DNA from: Limnomonas spitsbergensis
Lineage: Eukaryota; Chlorophyta; Chlorophyceae; Chlamydomonadales
DNA: 64,000 nt
Direction: 5' to 3'
Assembly (NCBI GenBank): GCA_037349105.1
Contig: JAYJMM010000113.1
Location: 372,001 to 436,000 of the forward strand
Each line of letters opens with the position of its first letter. The stretch's first letter is position 1. The notes beneath the pieces were generated by a model. The model did no database searches. It had not been told where the DNA came from and worked only from the letters and a program-made list of their open reading frames with translations. The translations under genes were made by a program, and so were the position numbers. Positions 32,701 through 41,555 of this stretch are shown here, one piece after another.

Positions 32701-33857
32701 CAAGGGAAGACCAGCCTTGTGACTGCCTGCAACGCGGCTTGCTTGCTGACACATATCACCTCCCCTCGCGGATTGCGCCAGTGGTTTTGCAACCTGCATA
32801 GCCCGTCCGCGTACTGGGATGGGAGGGTGATCATGGCCTCGATGGTGGCTGCTTCTGGCATGTCGGTACCTGCCAGGTACCATTGCACGAAGCTCCTCCT
32901 GGGCCAGGGGTCGCCGGGCCCCGCGCCTGGTGCGTTTTGGGCCCCTCCGTCATTTGCGGCATTGAGGCTGCTATCGCCCCAGCTGTCTGGATCATGCGTC
33001 CCCTCTGGCTTGCTCCACTCCTCTCTTTCGCTGGGCGCGTCCACCTCCATCCATGTCCTCTCCGGCGGGCCGCACTCCGCCCTGCAGCTGCGGTGGCCAC
33101 TGGCTGCGGCTGGGAGGCGGCTGGTGATGCCCCCCTTGGCCTTCTGAGCCTGCAATAGGGGGCTGCTGCTATTCCCTTCCCCGGAAGCTGCGGCCCTTGG
33201 CCCGGCGGCGGGCTCCTCTGCTGCGGGGGTACCTGGACACAACACGTTGGGGGGGTCGTCAGAGCCGAGGGAAAGGCCATCCGATTCCCCGTCGTCCCCA
33301 GGAGCCTCCCCCGACTGCACAGGGCCGCGGCTGTAGGAGCCACCCTCGGAGTCGCTGCGGTCATAGCCCTCCCTGGCTCGCAGGTCCTGTAGGTACTTTG
33401 CGAGCAAGGCGAGCCACCCCTCCTGCGGGGCCGGATCTCCCATGTGCCGCAGGTAGGCCAAGAGGTCCAGGGCGTGGGCTGTGTTTTTAGGGGAGTCCTT
33501 GGGCATGGTCAGGAGGCCGTTGGTGGCCAGCGCCTCAACGGCCACCCGCCAATGGTGGATTGGCTGGGGCACCTCTCCAACCTGCGCCTCAGTGGTCATC
33601 CCCGCTTGGCCTGCCCCTGGCTCAGGCTCGTAACCTTCTTGAGGGGCCATTGGCTGCTGCGCCTGCTCTTCCTGCCCCTCTAGGTGCGCGTCGTCCCATT
33701 CCTGCTCAAACCAGGTGTCTGGCTCGTCGAACCCCGGGTCATGCCCCCTTGGGATGGTTGCGAAGCACCCATGGGTCCCTTTGCCAGCCCACCTTGGTCC
33801 CTCGTGCGGGCCTGGCAGCCGTTCTGGGGGAGAGTGCTTGTCTGCCTGGCCGCCCAT
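29646..33857 (-). CDS. Large Gag-like protein of copy B with PHD-like finger and two zinc knuckles
   Basis: 1,403 codons with no stop. The N-terminal 300 residues are acidic and low-complexity. The middle (starting FVQWYLAGTDMPEAATIEAM, about 32,880 downward) is shared with copy C over several hundred residues and is otherwise unknown to me. Near the C-terminus come CAGC...CNTC-GTPWH-DLC...CQFC (about 30,340-30,480, a PHD-like C4HC3 pattern), further Cys pairs (CLGC, CCRC, CSNC), and two CX2CX4HX4C knuckles, CMRCGKMGHDYHAC (30,091-30,132) and CAICYHQGHLTEAC (30,022-30,063). The knuckles suggest nucleic-acid binding as in Gag. Copy C lacks the finger and knuckles. Confidence 0.65.
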   Translation of the reverse strand: MGGQADKHSPPERLPGPHEGPRWAGKGTHGCFATIPRGHDPGFDEPDTWFEQEWDDAHLEGQEEQAQQPMAPQEGYEPEPGAGQAGMTTEAQVGEVPQPIHHWRVAVEALATNGLLTMPKDSPKNTAHALDLLAYLRHMGDPAPQEGWLALLAKYLQDLRAREGYDRSDSEGGSYSRGPVQSGEAPGDDGESDGLSLGSDDPPNVLCPGTPAAEEPAAGPRAAASGEGNSSSPLLQAQKAKGGITSRLPAAASGHRSCRAECGPPERTWMEVDAPSEREEWSKPEGTHDPDSWGDSSLNAANDGGAQNAPGAGPGDPWPRRSFVQWYLAGTDMPEAATIEAMITLPSQYADGLCRLQNHWRNPRGEVICVSKQAALQAVTRLVFPWDAVTTVLLTAARKGYIRPSTAMEGFMGATWVHPIYAGCVSELLGSVAKEGVTAVEEQIRTNTAVPDATRAYGMWQHAQDGFMRTPWAESCVMSLSQHPLLANQAFCVPTQAAAQLAADLAARRDQDGYDGAGVLHPGAPRHCPEVVMRGQDIAREVMGQAVPWGYAPGDARVAIPVKLAVAYYHEDLEEQGDQPSPVPRAWVHMHATRDDQPVWFFFKTATQVHSAQCPSVELAEEHALSTIRGAVPAVWSIMMMALNRTLLPGKMSAAVKNIEIVDELWAPLERADCPTQPSARCTPEEGESAWRGEQALALSAFALDRLQSCLRQWLQVDQAAYYNGRPSIMHPHWSAPAATVRLWWQRHPGGAVTLHPLFSGSNYDAALRDLTRLLDQGSEDRQEPPRGRWGAFREFASPGSANSSDGATLDLPFGNKEHALFTSLRGGDMESEWPESDEEGDLEGLPQLLHDSASEAEPGAAAEQAEPPAERVGAAMEPPATAASPTQRDSQRGLGPGERPGLEATPGAHAAPTPSWSRGLSETSSEDSPPGSEEPSSPPQAAAGEPENKLKELCKEQWADELRRFVAQRDRQRLEDGAPWTGHQGKAETKGSRIEASLNYRLSMIPGPDPDPWMQGRNQAAEELRQAFQVRLRAHINERHDAALTQLLAAGPAGEASSGPLRVQRRASLGTAGGTRARPEHASAQLPVPEEGQGTGGQGRPREETTKVSGHLGGTASTSPGGTVPCAGCDQARVGERMVRCNTCGTPWHDLCMRTPRTGAARVCQFCTIPETGLQRCLGCGKHLRPANQPSRRCCRCHATACSNCADRPGVGGSRRGAWACCGCSDTLPPAWGHGSVSGEPCMRCGKMGHDYHACPAPEVREGRCAICYHQGHLTEACPERNQSLGIIRQMQMEEDSKLEVWWWCSAQEALPSEREVVFMATHGRATASDVRQAIAARREDEASRARSIAPYHSGNGSGTDDQPLQPSMHAVQCAQILSIGADLVKASDEGRWPEEGEPLDN

Positions 33858-34645
33858 ACGTCGAAAGGCTCTGCCTTGGATGCCTCAAACAAGTCACGGA
33901 GGCGGTCGTGCTGCCGGTCGCTGCTGGGCGGCTCTTCCTGCCTGATGCGGCTGTGCCCAGGGCCGTCAGGGGCTTGCACCCGGTCTTCGCCTCTGCTGCT
34001 GGGCCGCCAGGGCCGGGTCTGCGCCTGGCTGCACTCGTAGGAGAGGTGGCCGATCTCCCCACATTTGTAGCAAGCGCCCTTCTGAGGGGTGGAGGTCTTG
34101 TCGGACCTGCCCCGGGCAGGGTCCTCCAACGGTGTCCATCTGATCCGCCTGCTCTCTCCTGGCTCCTCGGCTGTTGACCTCCTTTCTCTGACGGGGCTGT
34201 GGGCCGGGCCCTGCCTGATGGGGCTCCGGGCTCTGCCCAGCGGCCAACGCTCGCCATGGGGGCTGCGGGCAACCTCCCTGGCCCTGTGCCCTCCGCTTCT
34301 GCCGTCATGCTCCTTGCTGATATGGCGGGGCGCCTTTCCGGGTGTGACGGGGCTACGGCTCCTAGTTCTTTTGCCCCGGTTCCTGCCGTCTGGGCTGTTG
34401 ACTTCCCTGCCCCTGGGGTGCTGGTCTCTGCCGCCGCTGGCGCCCCGTGGCGCTGGGAGGTGCCTTCTGCCCGGCGATCCTTCCTGGGGCTGCTCCATGC
34501 CGGTCCTTCCGCCTGCGGGCTCTTCCGGCCTGCATTCGTCCCGGCGCTTCTCGGCGCTGGGGGGCCGCCGTCCCCTGCGGCCGCTGTGGCGCTCTGGGCT
34601 CCTTCCCCTTGGTTGACGCCCCTCGGCGCTAGTGGGCCTGGACAC
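33680..34645 (-). CDS. RS-rich accessory protein of copy B with a zinc knuckle
   Basis: 321 codons. The N-terminal two thirds are rich in Arg, Ser, Pro and Gly. One classical zinc knuckle, CYKCGEIGHLSYEC (about 34,030-34,072), follows. The frame overlaps the start of the large Gag-like frame, with a likely frameshift near 33,850. This frame was chosen over a competing one at 33,739-34,719 because it alone carries the knuckle. Confidence 0.5.
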   Translation of the reverse strand: MSRPTSAEGRQPRGRSPERHSGRRGRRPPSAEKRRDECRPEEPAGGRTGMEQPQEGSPGRRHLPAPRGASGGRDQHPRGREVNSPDGRNRGKRTRSRSPVTPGKAPRHISKEHDGRSGGHRAREVARSPHGERWPLGRARSPIRQGPAHSPVRERRSTAEEPGESRRIRWTPLEDPARGRSDKTSTPQKGACYKCGEIGHLSYECSQAQTRPWRPSSRGEDRVQAPDGPGHSRIRQEEPPSSDRQHDRLRDLFEASKAEPFDVWAARQTSTLPQNGCQARTRDQGGLAKGPMGASQPSQGGMTRGSTSQTPGLSRNGTTRT

Positions 34646-34776
34646 CCTGCGGCTGTTGGGGTCGCGTTCTGGGCCGCAGCTTGACCCCCGTGCCCGAGGC
34701 CTGGGGCTGCGGCTGACATCTGCCTTGGGGTGATCGCCCCTTTTGGGCTTGCCTCTAGCGTCCTGTTGGTCCGGCT

Positions 34777-35883
34777 CTAGCTCCTCCAGGTGATCCCAGA
34801 TGGGTCGTTGAGCCCGTTCAGTACCTCCTGTACCTCGGTGAGCTTATCGCTCCGTGTCCCCTTCTCGCCGTCCTTCACGCCTCCCTTGGCTCCTTCGACC
34901 AGTGTCATGTCCCGCTGCGGGGGCTCGGCAGTCTTCTCTGCTGGCAGCTGCGGCTGCTCTGCCTCCCTGGTTTTTTCCCTAGCTCCGCTGCTGGCTGCCC
35001 GCTGGACTTCACTGGGGCTAAGTGGGTATGGCTCTGGGGCTGCTTCTGTGCTTCTGTACATCTCCTTGTACTTCCTCTTGAGCACGTTGATCTCGGCGAT
35101 CCACGCGTCGCACTCGATCTTCCATCGGGACAGGTCCCTCTCCGCGGCCCCGCCAGCCACGGCCTGCTCCATCTTGAGGAAGTATATGTCGGCTTCCCTG
35201 CTGGCGATTTTCTGCTTGGCCATGGTCCTGACGGCCTGGCTCAGCTCCTGGACCCGGGCCTCCAAGCTGCTGATGACTGCATCCCTGGGGTCGTCCTGGT
35301 CTGCCTGCGGCTTGCTCTCCGAGTCGGTCCTCTCCTCATCGCTGGAACTGGTGTCATGCGTGTGCGTAGCCGGGGAGCCTGGCTGGCAGCTGCCCCTGCT
35401 GTATGAGTCCTCGCCCTTGCCGGGCTCTCTGTCCAGGATCGCCCTGAGCCGCAGTTCGCATTCCTGGTCAGTATGCGATCTGCGCATATCGCAATACGCG
35501 CAGGGGCCGTCCTGTTGCTTCCGCAAGGTACTCCTGACCTCCTGTCGGGCAGTGTGCTCCTGCTCCATGGCTATCCTTGCCTTGTCCCGTGCTGCCACGG
35601 AGGGGCCCAGGGCTCTGCCGTCCTTGTCTCCGCTGGCGGGCTGGTCCCCAGTACCCCTGGTACCGTCCTGGCCCGCTGGCGTTGGGTAGGCCCGGGCATT
35701 GGCCTTGCCAGCTGGGCCGGCCTCCGGCGCTGCAGTAGGGGTGGCCCCCCTTTGTCTTGTCCGCTGGCACTCCTCCTCAGCGCCTGTGTCGCGGCTTTCT
35801 TTAGCTTTGGCCTGGATGGCCCCCGTTGGTGCCGCCTTAGGTGCCTCCGCCGCGGGCAGGCGAGTGACGCGGTTTGCAGCCAC
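34777..35883 (-). CDS. Accessory coiled-coil protein of copy B with a knuckle-like motif
   Basis: 368 codons. CAYCDMRRSHTDQEC (about residues 130-144, CX2CX5HX4C) is a relaxed zinc-knuckle pattern. A coiled coil follows (ISSLEARVQELSQAVRTMAK). The tail is charged. The beginning lies in the 740-bp duplicated block, so the first part is repeated at 36,938 onward. Function unknown; the position between protease and pol matches the accessory frames of copy A. Confidence 0.5.
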   Translation of the reverse strand: MAANRVTRLPAAEAPKAAPTGAIQAKAKESRDTGAEEECQRTRQRGATPTAAPEAGPAGKANARAYPTPAGQDGTRGTGDQPASGDKDGRALGPSVAARDKARIAMEQEHTARQEVRSTLRKQQDGPCAYCDMRRSHTDQECELRLRAILDREPGKGEDSYSRGSCQPGSPATHTHDTSSSDEERTDSESKPQADQDDPRDAVISSLEARVQELSQAVRTMAKQKIASREADIYFLKMEQAVAGGAAERDLSRWKIECDAWIAEINVLKRKYKEMYRSTEAAPEPYPLSPSEVQRAASSGAREKTREAEQPQLPAEKTAEPPQRDMTLVEGAKGGVKDGEKGTRSDKLTEVQEVLNGLNDPSGITWRS

Positions 35884-36490
35884 GGTGGTGTGCTGCTGTA
35901 GATTGGCTCATGTACCTGTCACCATGGCACAATGCGGGGTTAAGTCTGGGTTCCCTCGTCCCAATCTGCTGGCCACTTCTTAGGCACCAAGGCAGGGTCA
36001 TCCAGGCCGGCCCACGCTGCTGCTGCCGCCTAGTGGCCCCCTGCTGGGGAGGCTAGCTCTAGCGGCAGGGCCAGCCTGTCGGCTCCAGCCTGGGGAAACA
36101 AGGTTAAGCGCCATGCGGCCTCCAGGATCCCCCCGTACTTGAGGAACTCGGGGTTCCCCACCAGGTGCTCATACGCGTCAGGGGGCGTCTTGACCACCCT
36201 GGCCGCTGCCTTTTCCACGATCGCGTTCGGGCTTCCGTACCCGTCAGGATTCCGTGCAGGTCAGCTCCTGCATTATCGGTTGTCCTGATTTTCTCATCCG
36301 TCAGGACCAGCTTGGCCCCCATGGCCACCAACTTCTCGGCAATGTTAACGGTGATGACATGGCAAGAACATGCTGTGTCCATCAGTGCCTTCTGGGCCAC
36401 CAGCACCTTCCCTTTCACCATGAGGCCTACGCACTGGCTGTAGTCGCGCCTGTCGTTTTTTAAGTATTGCAGCCTAGGGCTGATGGTGAC
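35751..36490. repeat. 740-bp direct duplication, copy 1
   Basis: Starts at tttgtcttgtccgctgg and matches 36,938-37,677 with only a handful of differences. It covers the protease and the start of the coiled-coil frame. It ends at ATGGTGAC (36,483-36,490), immediately followed by a hAT left terminus. Confidence 0.9.
36104..36480 (-). pseudogene. Aspartic-protease-like domain of copy B, duplicate 1
   Basis: The frame reads ISPRLQYLKNDRRDYSQC and then KALMDTACSCHVITVNIAEK; MDTAC takes the place of the catalytic DTGA/S. A frameshift follows DLHGILTG; the next part resumes as YGSPNAIVEKAAARVV. The same frameshift is present in duplicate 2, so it predates the duplication. The arrangement matches the LDFGSN protease of copy A. 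Confidence 0.6.
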
Positions 36491-36937
36491 CAGGGTCCTG
36501 GGGGGCCTTTTCAGAAAGGTCGGCTGACGCCGACCACCCTCTTTTTTCCGGTCGGCTGACGCCGATCAGGCCTTATTTTCCTGTCGGCTGTTTTTCTCCT
36601 TTTCCCGTTAAGTGTGAAAAGTGTGAGACGTGAAAAAGTGTGAAGCCGGATTTCATTTTTTTCAAGTCAAGAACGTTACACCGGGGGCCCAACTGTCTAG
36701 GAGAAAATACCTGACTACCTGCCTGCATGCCGATGGCAAAACGAAAGAAAGCTACCTAGACGAAAGCTTGCACGGTCGTCCACTGCTGCCACCTAAATGC
36801 CATCTTAGCCTTCTGTTCTGCTGCGGTTGGAACTGGGACTTCTACTTCGTCATCGATAACTATAGGACCCTCTTGGATCTCGGAGTTCGACATAACGATT
36901 TAGCCGACGAGCGTGTAAAAACGTGTCGGCTGACGCC
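36491..36937 (+). mobile_element. Left-end fragment of a hAT transposon in copy B
   Basis: Begins CAGGGTCCTGG directly after ATGGTGAC. The subterminal part repeats GTCGGCTGACGCCGAC (36,519 and 36,542), and AAGTGTGAAAAGTGTGAG follows, the same architecture as the complete hAT at 12,555. No right terminus is present; a last GTCGGCTGACGCC abuts the second copy of the 740-bp duplication. About 447 bp remain, non-coding. Confidence 0.75.
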
Positions 36938-37677
36938 TTTGTCTTGTCCGCTGGCACTCCTCCTCAGCGCCTGTGTCGCGGCTTTCTTTGGCTTTGGCCT
37001 GGATGGCCCCCGTTGGTGCCGCCTTAGGTGCCTCCGCCGCGGGCAGGCGAGTGACGCGGTTTGCAGCCACGGTGGTGTGCTGCTGTAGATTGGCTCATGT
37101 ACCTGTCACCATGGCACAATGCGGGGTTAAGTCTGGGTTCTCCTCGTCCCAATCTGCTGGCCACTTCTTAGGCACCAAGGCAGGGTCATCCAGGCCGGCC
37201 CACGCTGCTGCTGCCGCCTGGTGGCCCCCTGCTGGGGAGGCTAGCTCTAGCGGCAGGGCCAGCCTGTCGGCTCCAGCCTGGGGAAACAAGGTTAAGCGCC
37301 ATGCGGCCTCCAGGATCCCCCCGTACTTGAGGAACTCGGGGTTCCCCACCAGGTGCTCATACGCGTCAGGGGGCGTCTTGACCACCCTGGCCGCTGCCTT
37401 TTCCACGATCGCGTTCGGGCTTCCGTACCCGTCAGGATTCCGTGCAGGTCAGCTCCTGCATTATCGGTTGTCCTGATTTTCTCATCCGTCAGGACCAGCT
37501 TGGCCCCCATGGCCACCAACTTCTCGGCAATGTTAACGGTGATGACATGGCAAGAACATGCTGTGTCCATCAGTGCCTTCTGGGCCACCAGCACCTTCCC
37601 TTTCACCATGAGGCCTACGCACTGGCTGTAGTCGCGCCTGTCGTTTTTTAAGTATTGCAGCCTAGGGCTGATGGTGA
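36938..37677. repeat. 740-bp direct duplication, copy 2
   Basis: Near-identical to 35,751-36,490 (a few substitutions and a one-base length difference near 37,140). Its far end continues into intact upstream gag sequence, so this is the copy in original context. The ends share only two bases (cc) with the other junction. Confidence 0.9.
37292..37671 (-). pseudogene. Aspartic-protease-like domain of copy B, duplicate 2
   Basis: Same protease block as at 36,104-36,480, with MDTACSCHVIT and the same internal frameshift. Upstream it is cut from the gag frame by the 7-base footprint at 37,671-37,685. Without those extra bases gag and protease would be one frame, as in copy A. Confidence 0.6.
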
Positions 37678-39155
37678 TTGGTGACCGTGCGCCCCCGACC
37701 TGTCCAGCCCGGCTCACCGCGGACGGTCGTGGTCCCCATCGGCATGGTGGTGTGCGCCAGGGCTGTGATCCTCTCGTTAAGGTAGACCACCTGCGCGCGG
37801 ACATCGCACAGGCCGTCAGCTAGTCGACTTAATGCAAGCCTTTTTGCTCCTTTCCTAGAAACTCGTTCAATAAACAACGGTTCTTTTTCCTCTTCACTGC
37901 TAGATGAGGGCCTGAAGGACCGAGGCCTGGCGTTGTGGGCGGCCTGCTTGTACTCCCCAGGCTTGGGCGTTAGCCCGACCTGCGTTAGCAGGGCGACGGA
38001 CTCGCTTAGCATTTCGGCAACCGTCTGGTGCCACCCATCTGGCTCAGCAAGCGCTGAGGGGCCGGAGAGGTGGGACATGTGAGCCGACTGCTGGCCATGC
38101 CCCGCCTGCCCCTGCGGTTGCCTCTGGAATTGCCTGCCGCTTTGGTTTCTGTCATAGCTCCTGGTGGCAGGCTGCCCCAGTGGCCTTGGTGGCTGCGGGT
38201 ACGGCTGCTGCGGCGGCCTGGCCTGCCCCGTAGCGATGTCGGTGGCCAGGGGTGTTGGGCGGCGTTCGTCTCTAGCCCTGGGAATCCTGAAGTCCCTTGC
38301 CAGGTGGTCCAGGCTGCCGCATTGGAAGCAGGCCTTGGGAGCACCTCCCGTGCCGTGGGTGCTGGTCGTCAAGGCTGTGGCTTGGTCGGCCCACGTGACC
38401 CCCTTGGCTCTTCCTTCCTGCATGGCAGGCTGGTTGCTGTTCTGGGAAGGCGCCGATCCCGGCCCATCCAATCTAGGCCGGGCCTCCCACTGGTTTGGCC
38501 TATCTCGTCTGCCGCGTCCCGCCTGCTGCTCCCCCTGGCTCCTATGCTGGTGGTCTCCTGGCCCTTGCCTGGTGTCCAGGGCAGCCAGGTCCCCCAATTC
38601 CAGGGCGAACCTCTCCCACAGCAGCACCAGCTGCGTCAGGACTTCCACCTGACCCTCGTCCGTCATGTTCAGGTAGCCTGGCACGGTCATGATAAATGCA
38701 GTCACCTTCACTCTGACTGCCCCTGGCAGCCCTTCATAGAACATGTGGGCCACCGAATGCCTCCTGCCGAAGTGGTCAACTGCGTCTCTGGAGATCTGCA
38801 GCAGCTCTGCTGTGGACATGACTCTGTGGGCGAATGCCTCCACAGTTTCTTCCAGCTTGACGCCCGGGTCCAAGGTGGTTTTGACCCCCAGCTTGAGGCC
38901 GGTGACTGCTGCCCTCTCGTCTGAAGTCGGCTTGCCTACCTCCTTTTGGACCACCCTGATCCACAGGGTGAGCAGGGACACCTCGCTTGGCGGCCCAACC
39001 ACCGGGGCCGTCCATGCCTCCCGGATCCGCTCGACCTCCCTGGAGGCTTTGTCTCCTTGGGGCGCTGATCGTATGGCTACCACCAGTGGCCCGACGCAGG
39101 CTGGCTCGTCAGATAAAGCCAGGCGGTTGTGCGAGCCCCATGAGCTGCAGGCCTG
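37662..39155 (-). CDS. Gag capsid/nucleocapsid part of copy B
   Basis: The open frame from 39,155 down to 37,662 holds a capsid-like block (SLLTLWIRVVQKEVGKPTSD; FAHRVMSTAELLQISRD; YEGLPGAVRVKVTAFI) and a zinc knuckle CFQCGSLDHLARDF, in which the last Cys is replaced. Gln/Pro/Gly-rich text follows, then a conserved tail (RLADGLCDVRAQVVYLNERI). The frame ends early because of the excision footprint. It is in the same frame as the upstream part, separated by TGA at 39,158-39,156. Confidence 0.7.
   Translation of the reverse strand, partial: QACSSWGSHNRLALSDEPACVGPLVVAIRSAPQGDKASREVERIREAWTAPVVGPPSEVSLLTLWIRVVQKEVGKPTSDERAAVTGLKLGVKTTLDPGVKLEETVEAFAHRVMSTAELLQISRDAVDHFGRRHSVAHMFYEGLPGAVRVKVTAFIMTVPGYLNMTDEGQVEVLTQLVLLWERFALELGDLAALDTRQGPGDHQHRSQGEQQAGRGRRDRPNQWEARPRLDGPGSAPSQNSNQPAMQEGRAKGVTWADQATALTTSTHGTGGAPKACFQCGSLDHLARDFRIPRARDERRPTPLATDIATGQARPPQQPYPQPPRPLGQPATRSYDRNQSGRQFQRQPQGQAGHGQQSAHMSHLSGPSALAEPDGWHQTVAEMLSESVALLTQVGLTPKPGEYKQAAHNARPRSFRPSSSSEEEKEPLFIERVSRKGAKRLALSRLADGLCDVRAQVVYLNERITALAHTTMPMGTTTVRGEPGWTGRGRTVTNHHQP
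37671..37685. other. Transposon excision footprint (ATGGTGA-TTGGTGAC)
   Basis: The duplicate site at 36,483-36,490 carries a single ATGGTGAC beside a hAT end. Here two near-copies stand back to back with altered central bases, the typical trace of hAT excision. Seven extra bases put gag and protease out of frame. Confidence 0.75.
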
Positions 39156-39158
39156 TCA

Positions 39159-40109
39159 GTACTGCCTGGCTGCGACCGCCCCCGGCTGGGACATGTCCAG
39201 CACTGGCACGTTGCCATGGATGGTGGGGATCTTGGTGAACCGCGTTCCCCCAGCCAGCTGCAGGATCATCTGTTTCTGCAGCTGTATGTGCGTCTCCGCC
39301 TGCTCCATGGCTATCCTTTCCCTTTTCTGTCTCATGGATTCCCTGCTGGAGCCTGAGCTGCGGCCCTCTGTGTCCTCTGAGTCTGACTTGCTGGGGTCCG
39401 AGCCAGACCCGCCACCTCCGTTCCTGGCTGGGCTCCGCCTGCGCTAGCCCCGCTGGTCTCTGCGGTCTGCACTTCTCTGGGACTGCCCTCCCCCAGATGG
39501 CCTCTCGCTGGCCATGCTTCTCGGGCGGCTGCCGCCCTCTGAAGGCTGCATCGCAGGTACTTGGTGTCTATCATCCTCTGACTCCGCCTGCCTGCTGGGC
39601 TGGTGACTGCTGGGCCTGCTTGGTTGCGTTCCGCCAGTGTACTCCCTTGCCTCGGAAGCTGACAGGCTGTCGTCCCTGTTGTCCTGCCTTTGCTGGCAGC
39701 CTCCCCCGGTGGTACCTGCTGGATCGATTTCCTGCAAGATCCGCCTTACCTGGCTGGGGCCTTGGCTTCTCCTGTCCGGCCTCCCCCCTGCCTGGGCCGC
39801 TTGGACCCGCAGGAATTCAGCAATGTGGTCCACCTGGCCCTCTTGGCTGATGTGTTCCTGATTGTCCACGATGCGCAGCGCAGTGAGGGACTCTTGTTTG
39901 CTAGCCCTTCTAGGTGCCGAGCCCTGCTCTGCTGCCCTTGCTGGCTGCCAGCTGGTTGTCCTTGGCTGTTCACTGGCCGCGGGGCTGCTAGGCCTGGGCC
40001 TGCGCCCTACATCCAGCCTCTGGTTCCGAAGGCTGGGCTCACTGCTGGCCTCCAGGCGTTCCCACCTGGCTTGGCTTGCAGCTGGGGCGGCCCCTTCTGT
40101 TTGCTCCTG
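39159..40109 (-). pseudogene. Gag linker segments of copy B between in-frame stops
   Basis: The frame of the N-terminal protein continues past its TGA (40,110-40,112) through EQTEGAAPAASQARWERLEA and IVDNQEHISQEGQVDHIAEF to TAG at 39,446-39,444, then through RERIAMEQAETHIQLQKQMI and IPTIHGNVPVLDMSQPGAVA to TGA at 39,158-39,156. No frameshift is needed. The second segment has a helical, Gln-rich start. The three stops could be decay mutations or readthrough points. Confidence 0.55.
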
Positions 40110-41555
40110 TCACCTTCGCACCTCCCTGCGGTCGTCTGGTTGCAGCCTGGACGCCTCGAATCCTTCCCACTCCTGGATCTCCTCATCTTGTTCGGATTCG
40201 GGCTCCTCCTGATCCCCTGCTGTGCCGTTGCACCATTCGTCTTCGAAGGCCTTGACAGCGAGGGCCGCCTCTGGCCCTGCTGCTCCCTTGGACACCCTGC
40301 GTAGTGCTGCCATCAGCGTTGCCCTGTCTTGCCCCGTGTGGGGGATGCCCATGATGGCCTTTGTCGCCCATTCTGCCAGGTGGTGACTTCGGAACTCCTC
40401 GATGGCCCGGGTCTGATCACTGAGGTGGGCGAAGCACCTGGAGCACACCTGCTGCCACAGTCGTGCTGCCCATTGCAGAACGCCTGCCCATCCGATTAGT
40501 AGAAGCTCTCCCACTGGTTGTTCCGCCGGATCTGGCTGGCTTACGCTCCACGAGTGCTCTCCCTCTACTGGGCACCGCTCCCCTGGGATAGGCGTCCATG
40601 CCGGGTTGCTGAAGTACCCGTAAAGGCTGTCAGCTTGGCCGCCGCCCCTCATTTCCTTGCTGTCGTGTTCGGCCACAGCCTCCTGCCTTTGCCCGCCTGC
40701 ACTAGCAGGGAACCTGGATTGGGGTGTGCCGTATGCCGATGCTTCCGCTGCCTCCTCCGCTGGGATACGGGACGGTCTCGTCTGCTTCATCCTATGCAGC
40801 TCTGGCCTAGGCGGTACTCCCCTTGGCGCCTGCATCCCACCGCGCGGATCTGACGGCTCCTCCTTGGCGGCTAGGTCAGCCCGTGGCTGTCCTACCGGGC
40901 CGGCCTGCGCAGCCGCGGCCTGTGGGTCGCTGCGTCTCTGCAGATCCCGCAGGCCCACCACTGTTTCTGCTGACTCCCCTTGGAACTGCTGCTCATTGGA
41001 TCTTGTCCGCTCCATCTTGACCGCTGCTGACTGGGCCACCCCCCTGACCACTGCGGGCTCAGGCTGGGGCTCCCTGGCTTCCCTCTGGACGGGCGCCAGG
41101 TGGTGCGGCTCGGCGTCGACTCCTTCCCCCTCTGCCTGTTCAGGCAGATCATCCGGAGGTCGCGCTGGCCCGCCACCCTCTCCAACACCACCGGTCCAAG
41201 ACCTCACAGTGGGTGGCTCCGAGGTCGGGTCCAGGGATCCATCGACGGGTACTGGCCACCGCTCCTCCTCCTGGCTCTGCCCAGGTGGAATGCGCGCGAT
41301 GCCGCCTCGTCCGATACCCCTGCGTGTCACTTCAACGGCCTTGTTCTCCCCCACCACTGCATAGTCATCCCCAGACAATCCAAGGGCAATCTGCATAGCT
41401 TCCTCGGCTACAGCCGCGTTTATGGGTGTCATGGGATCCTCCCCTGGTTCCATCCCTCTCACTCGCCCGCTGCGTCTTGCAGTATCTGGGTGCTGGTGGC
41501 GGTTGGGATCTACAATTGCATCCTGCATTGTACTAAATACGCTGAACAGCTGCAC
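40110..41555 (-). CDS. N-terminal Gag protein of copy B
   Basis: 481 codons. The N-terminus is acidic and Pro/Gly-rich (low complexity). The C-terminal 150 residues are folded-looking with Trp and Cys (ELLLIGWAGVLQWAARLWQQ; FRSHHLAEWATKAIMGI). I recognise no family. The start falls about 760 bp inside the right terminal region, after a repeat-rich leader. It is the first gene of the element on the minus strand. Confidence 0.6.
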   Translation of the reverse strand: MQLFSVFSTMQDAIVDPNRHQHPDTARRSGRVRGMEPGEDPMTPINAAVAEEAMQIALGLSGDDYAVVGENKAVEVTRRGIGRGGIARIPPGQSQEEERWPVPVDGSLDPTSEPPTVRSWTGGVGEGGGPARPPDDLPEQAEGEGVDAEPHHLAPVQREAREPQPEPAVVRGVAQSAAVKMERTRSNEQQFQGESAETVVGLRDLQRRSDPQAAAAQAGPVGQPRADLAAKEEPSDPRGGMQAPRGVPPRPELHRMKQTRPSRIPAEEAAEASAYGTPQSRFPASAGGQRQEAVAEHDSKEMRGGGQADSLYGYFSNPAWTPIPGERCPVEGEHSWSVSQPDPAEQPVGELLLIGWAGVLQWAARLWQQVCSRCFAHLSDQTRAIEEFRSHHLAEWATKAIMGIPHTGQDRATLMAALRRVSKGAAGPEAALAVKAFEDEWCNGTAGDQEEPESEQDEEIQEWEGFEASRLQPDDRREVRR

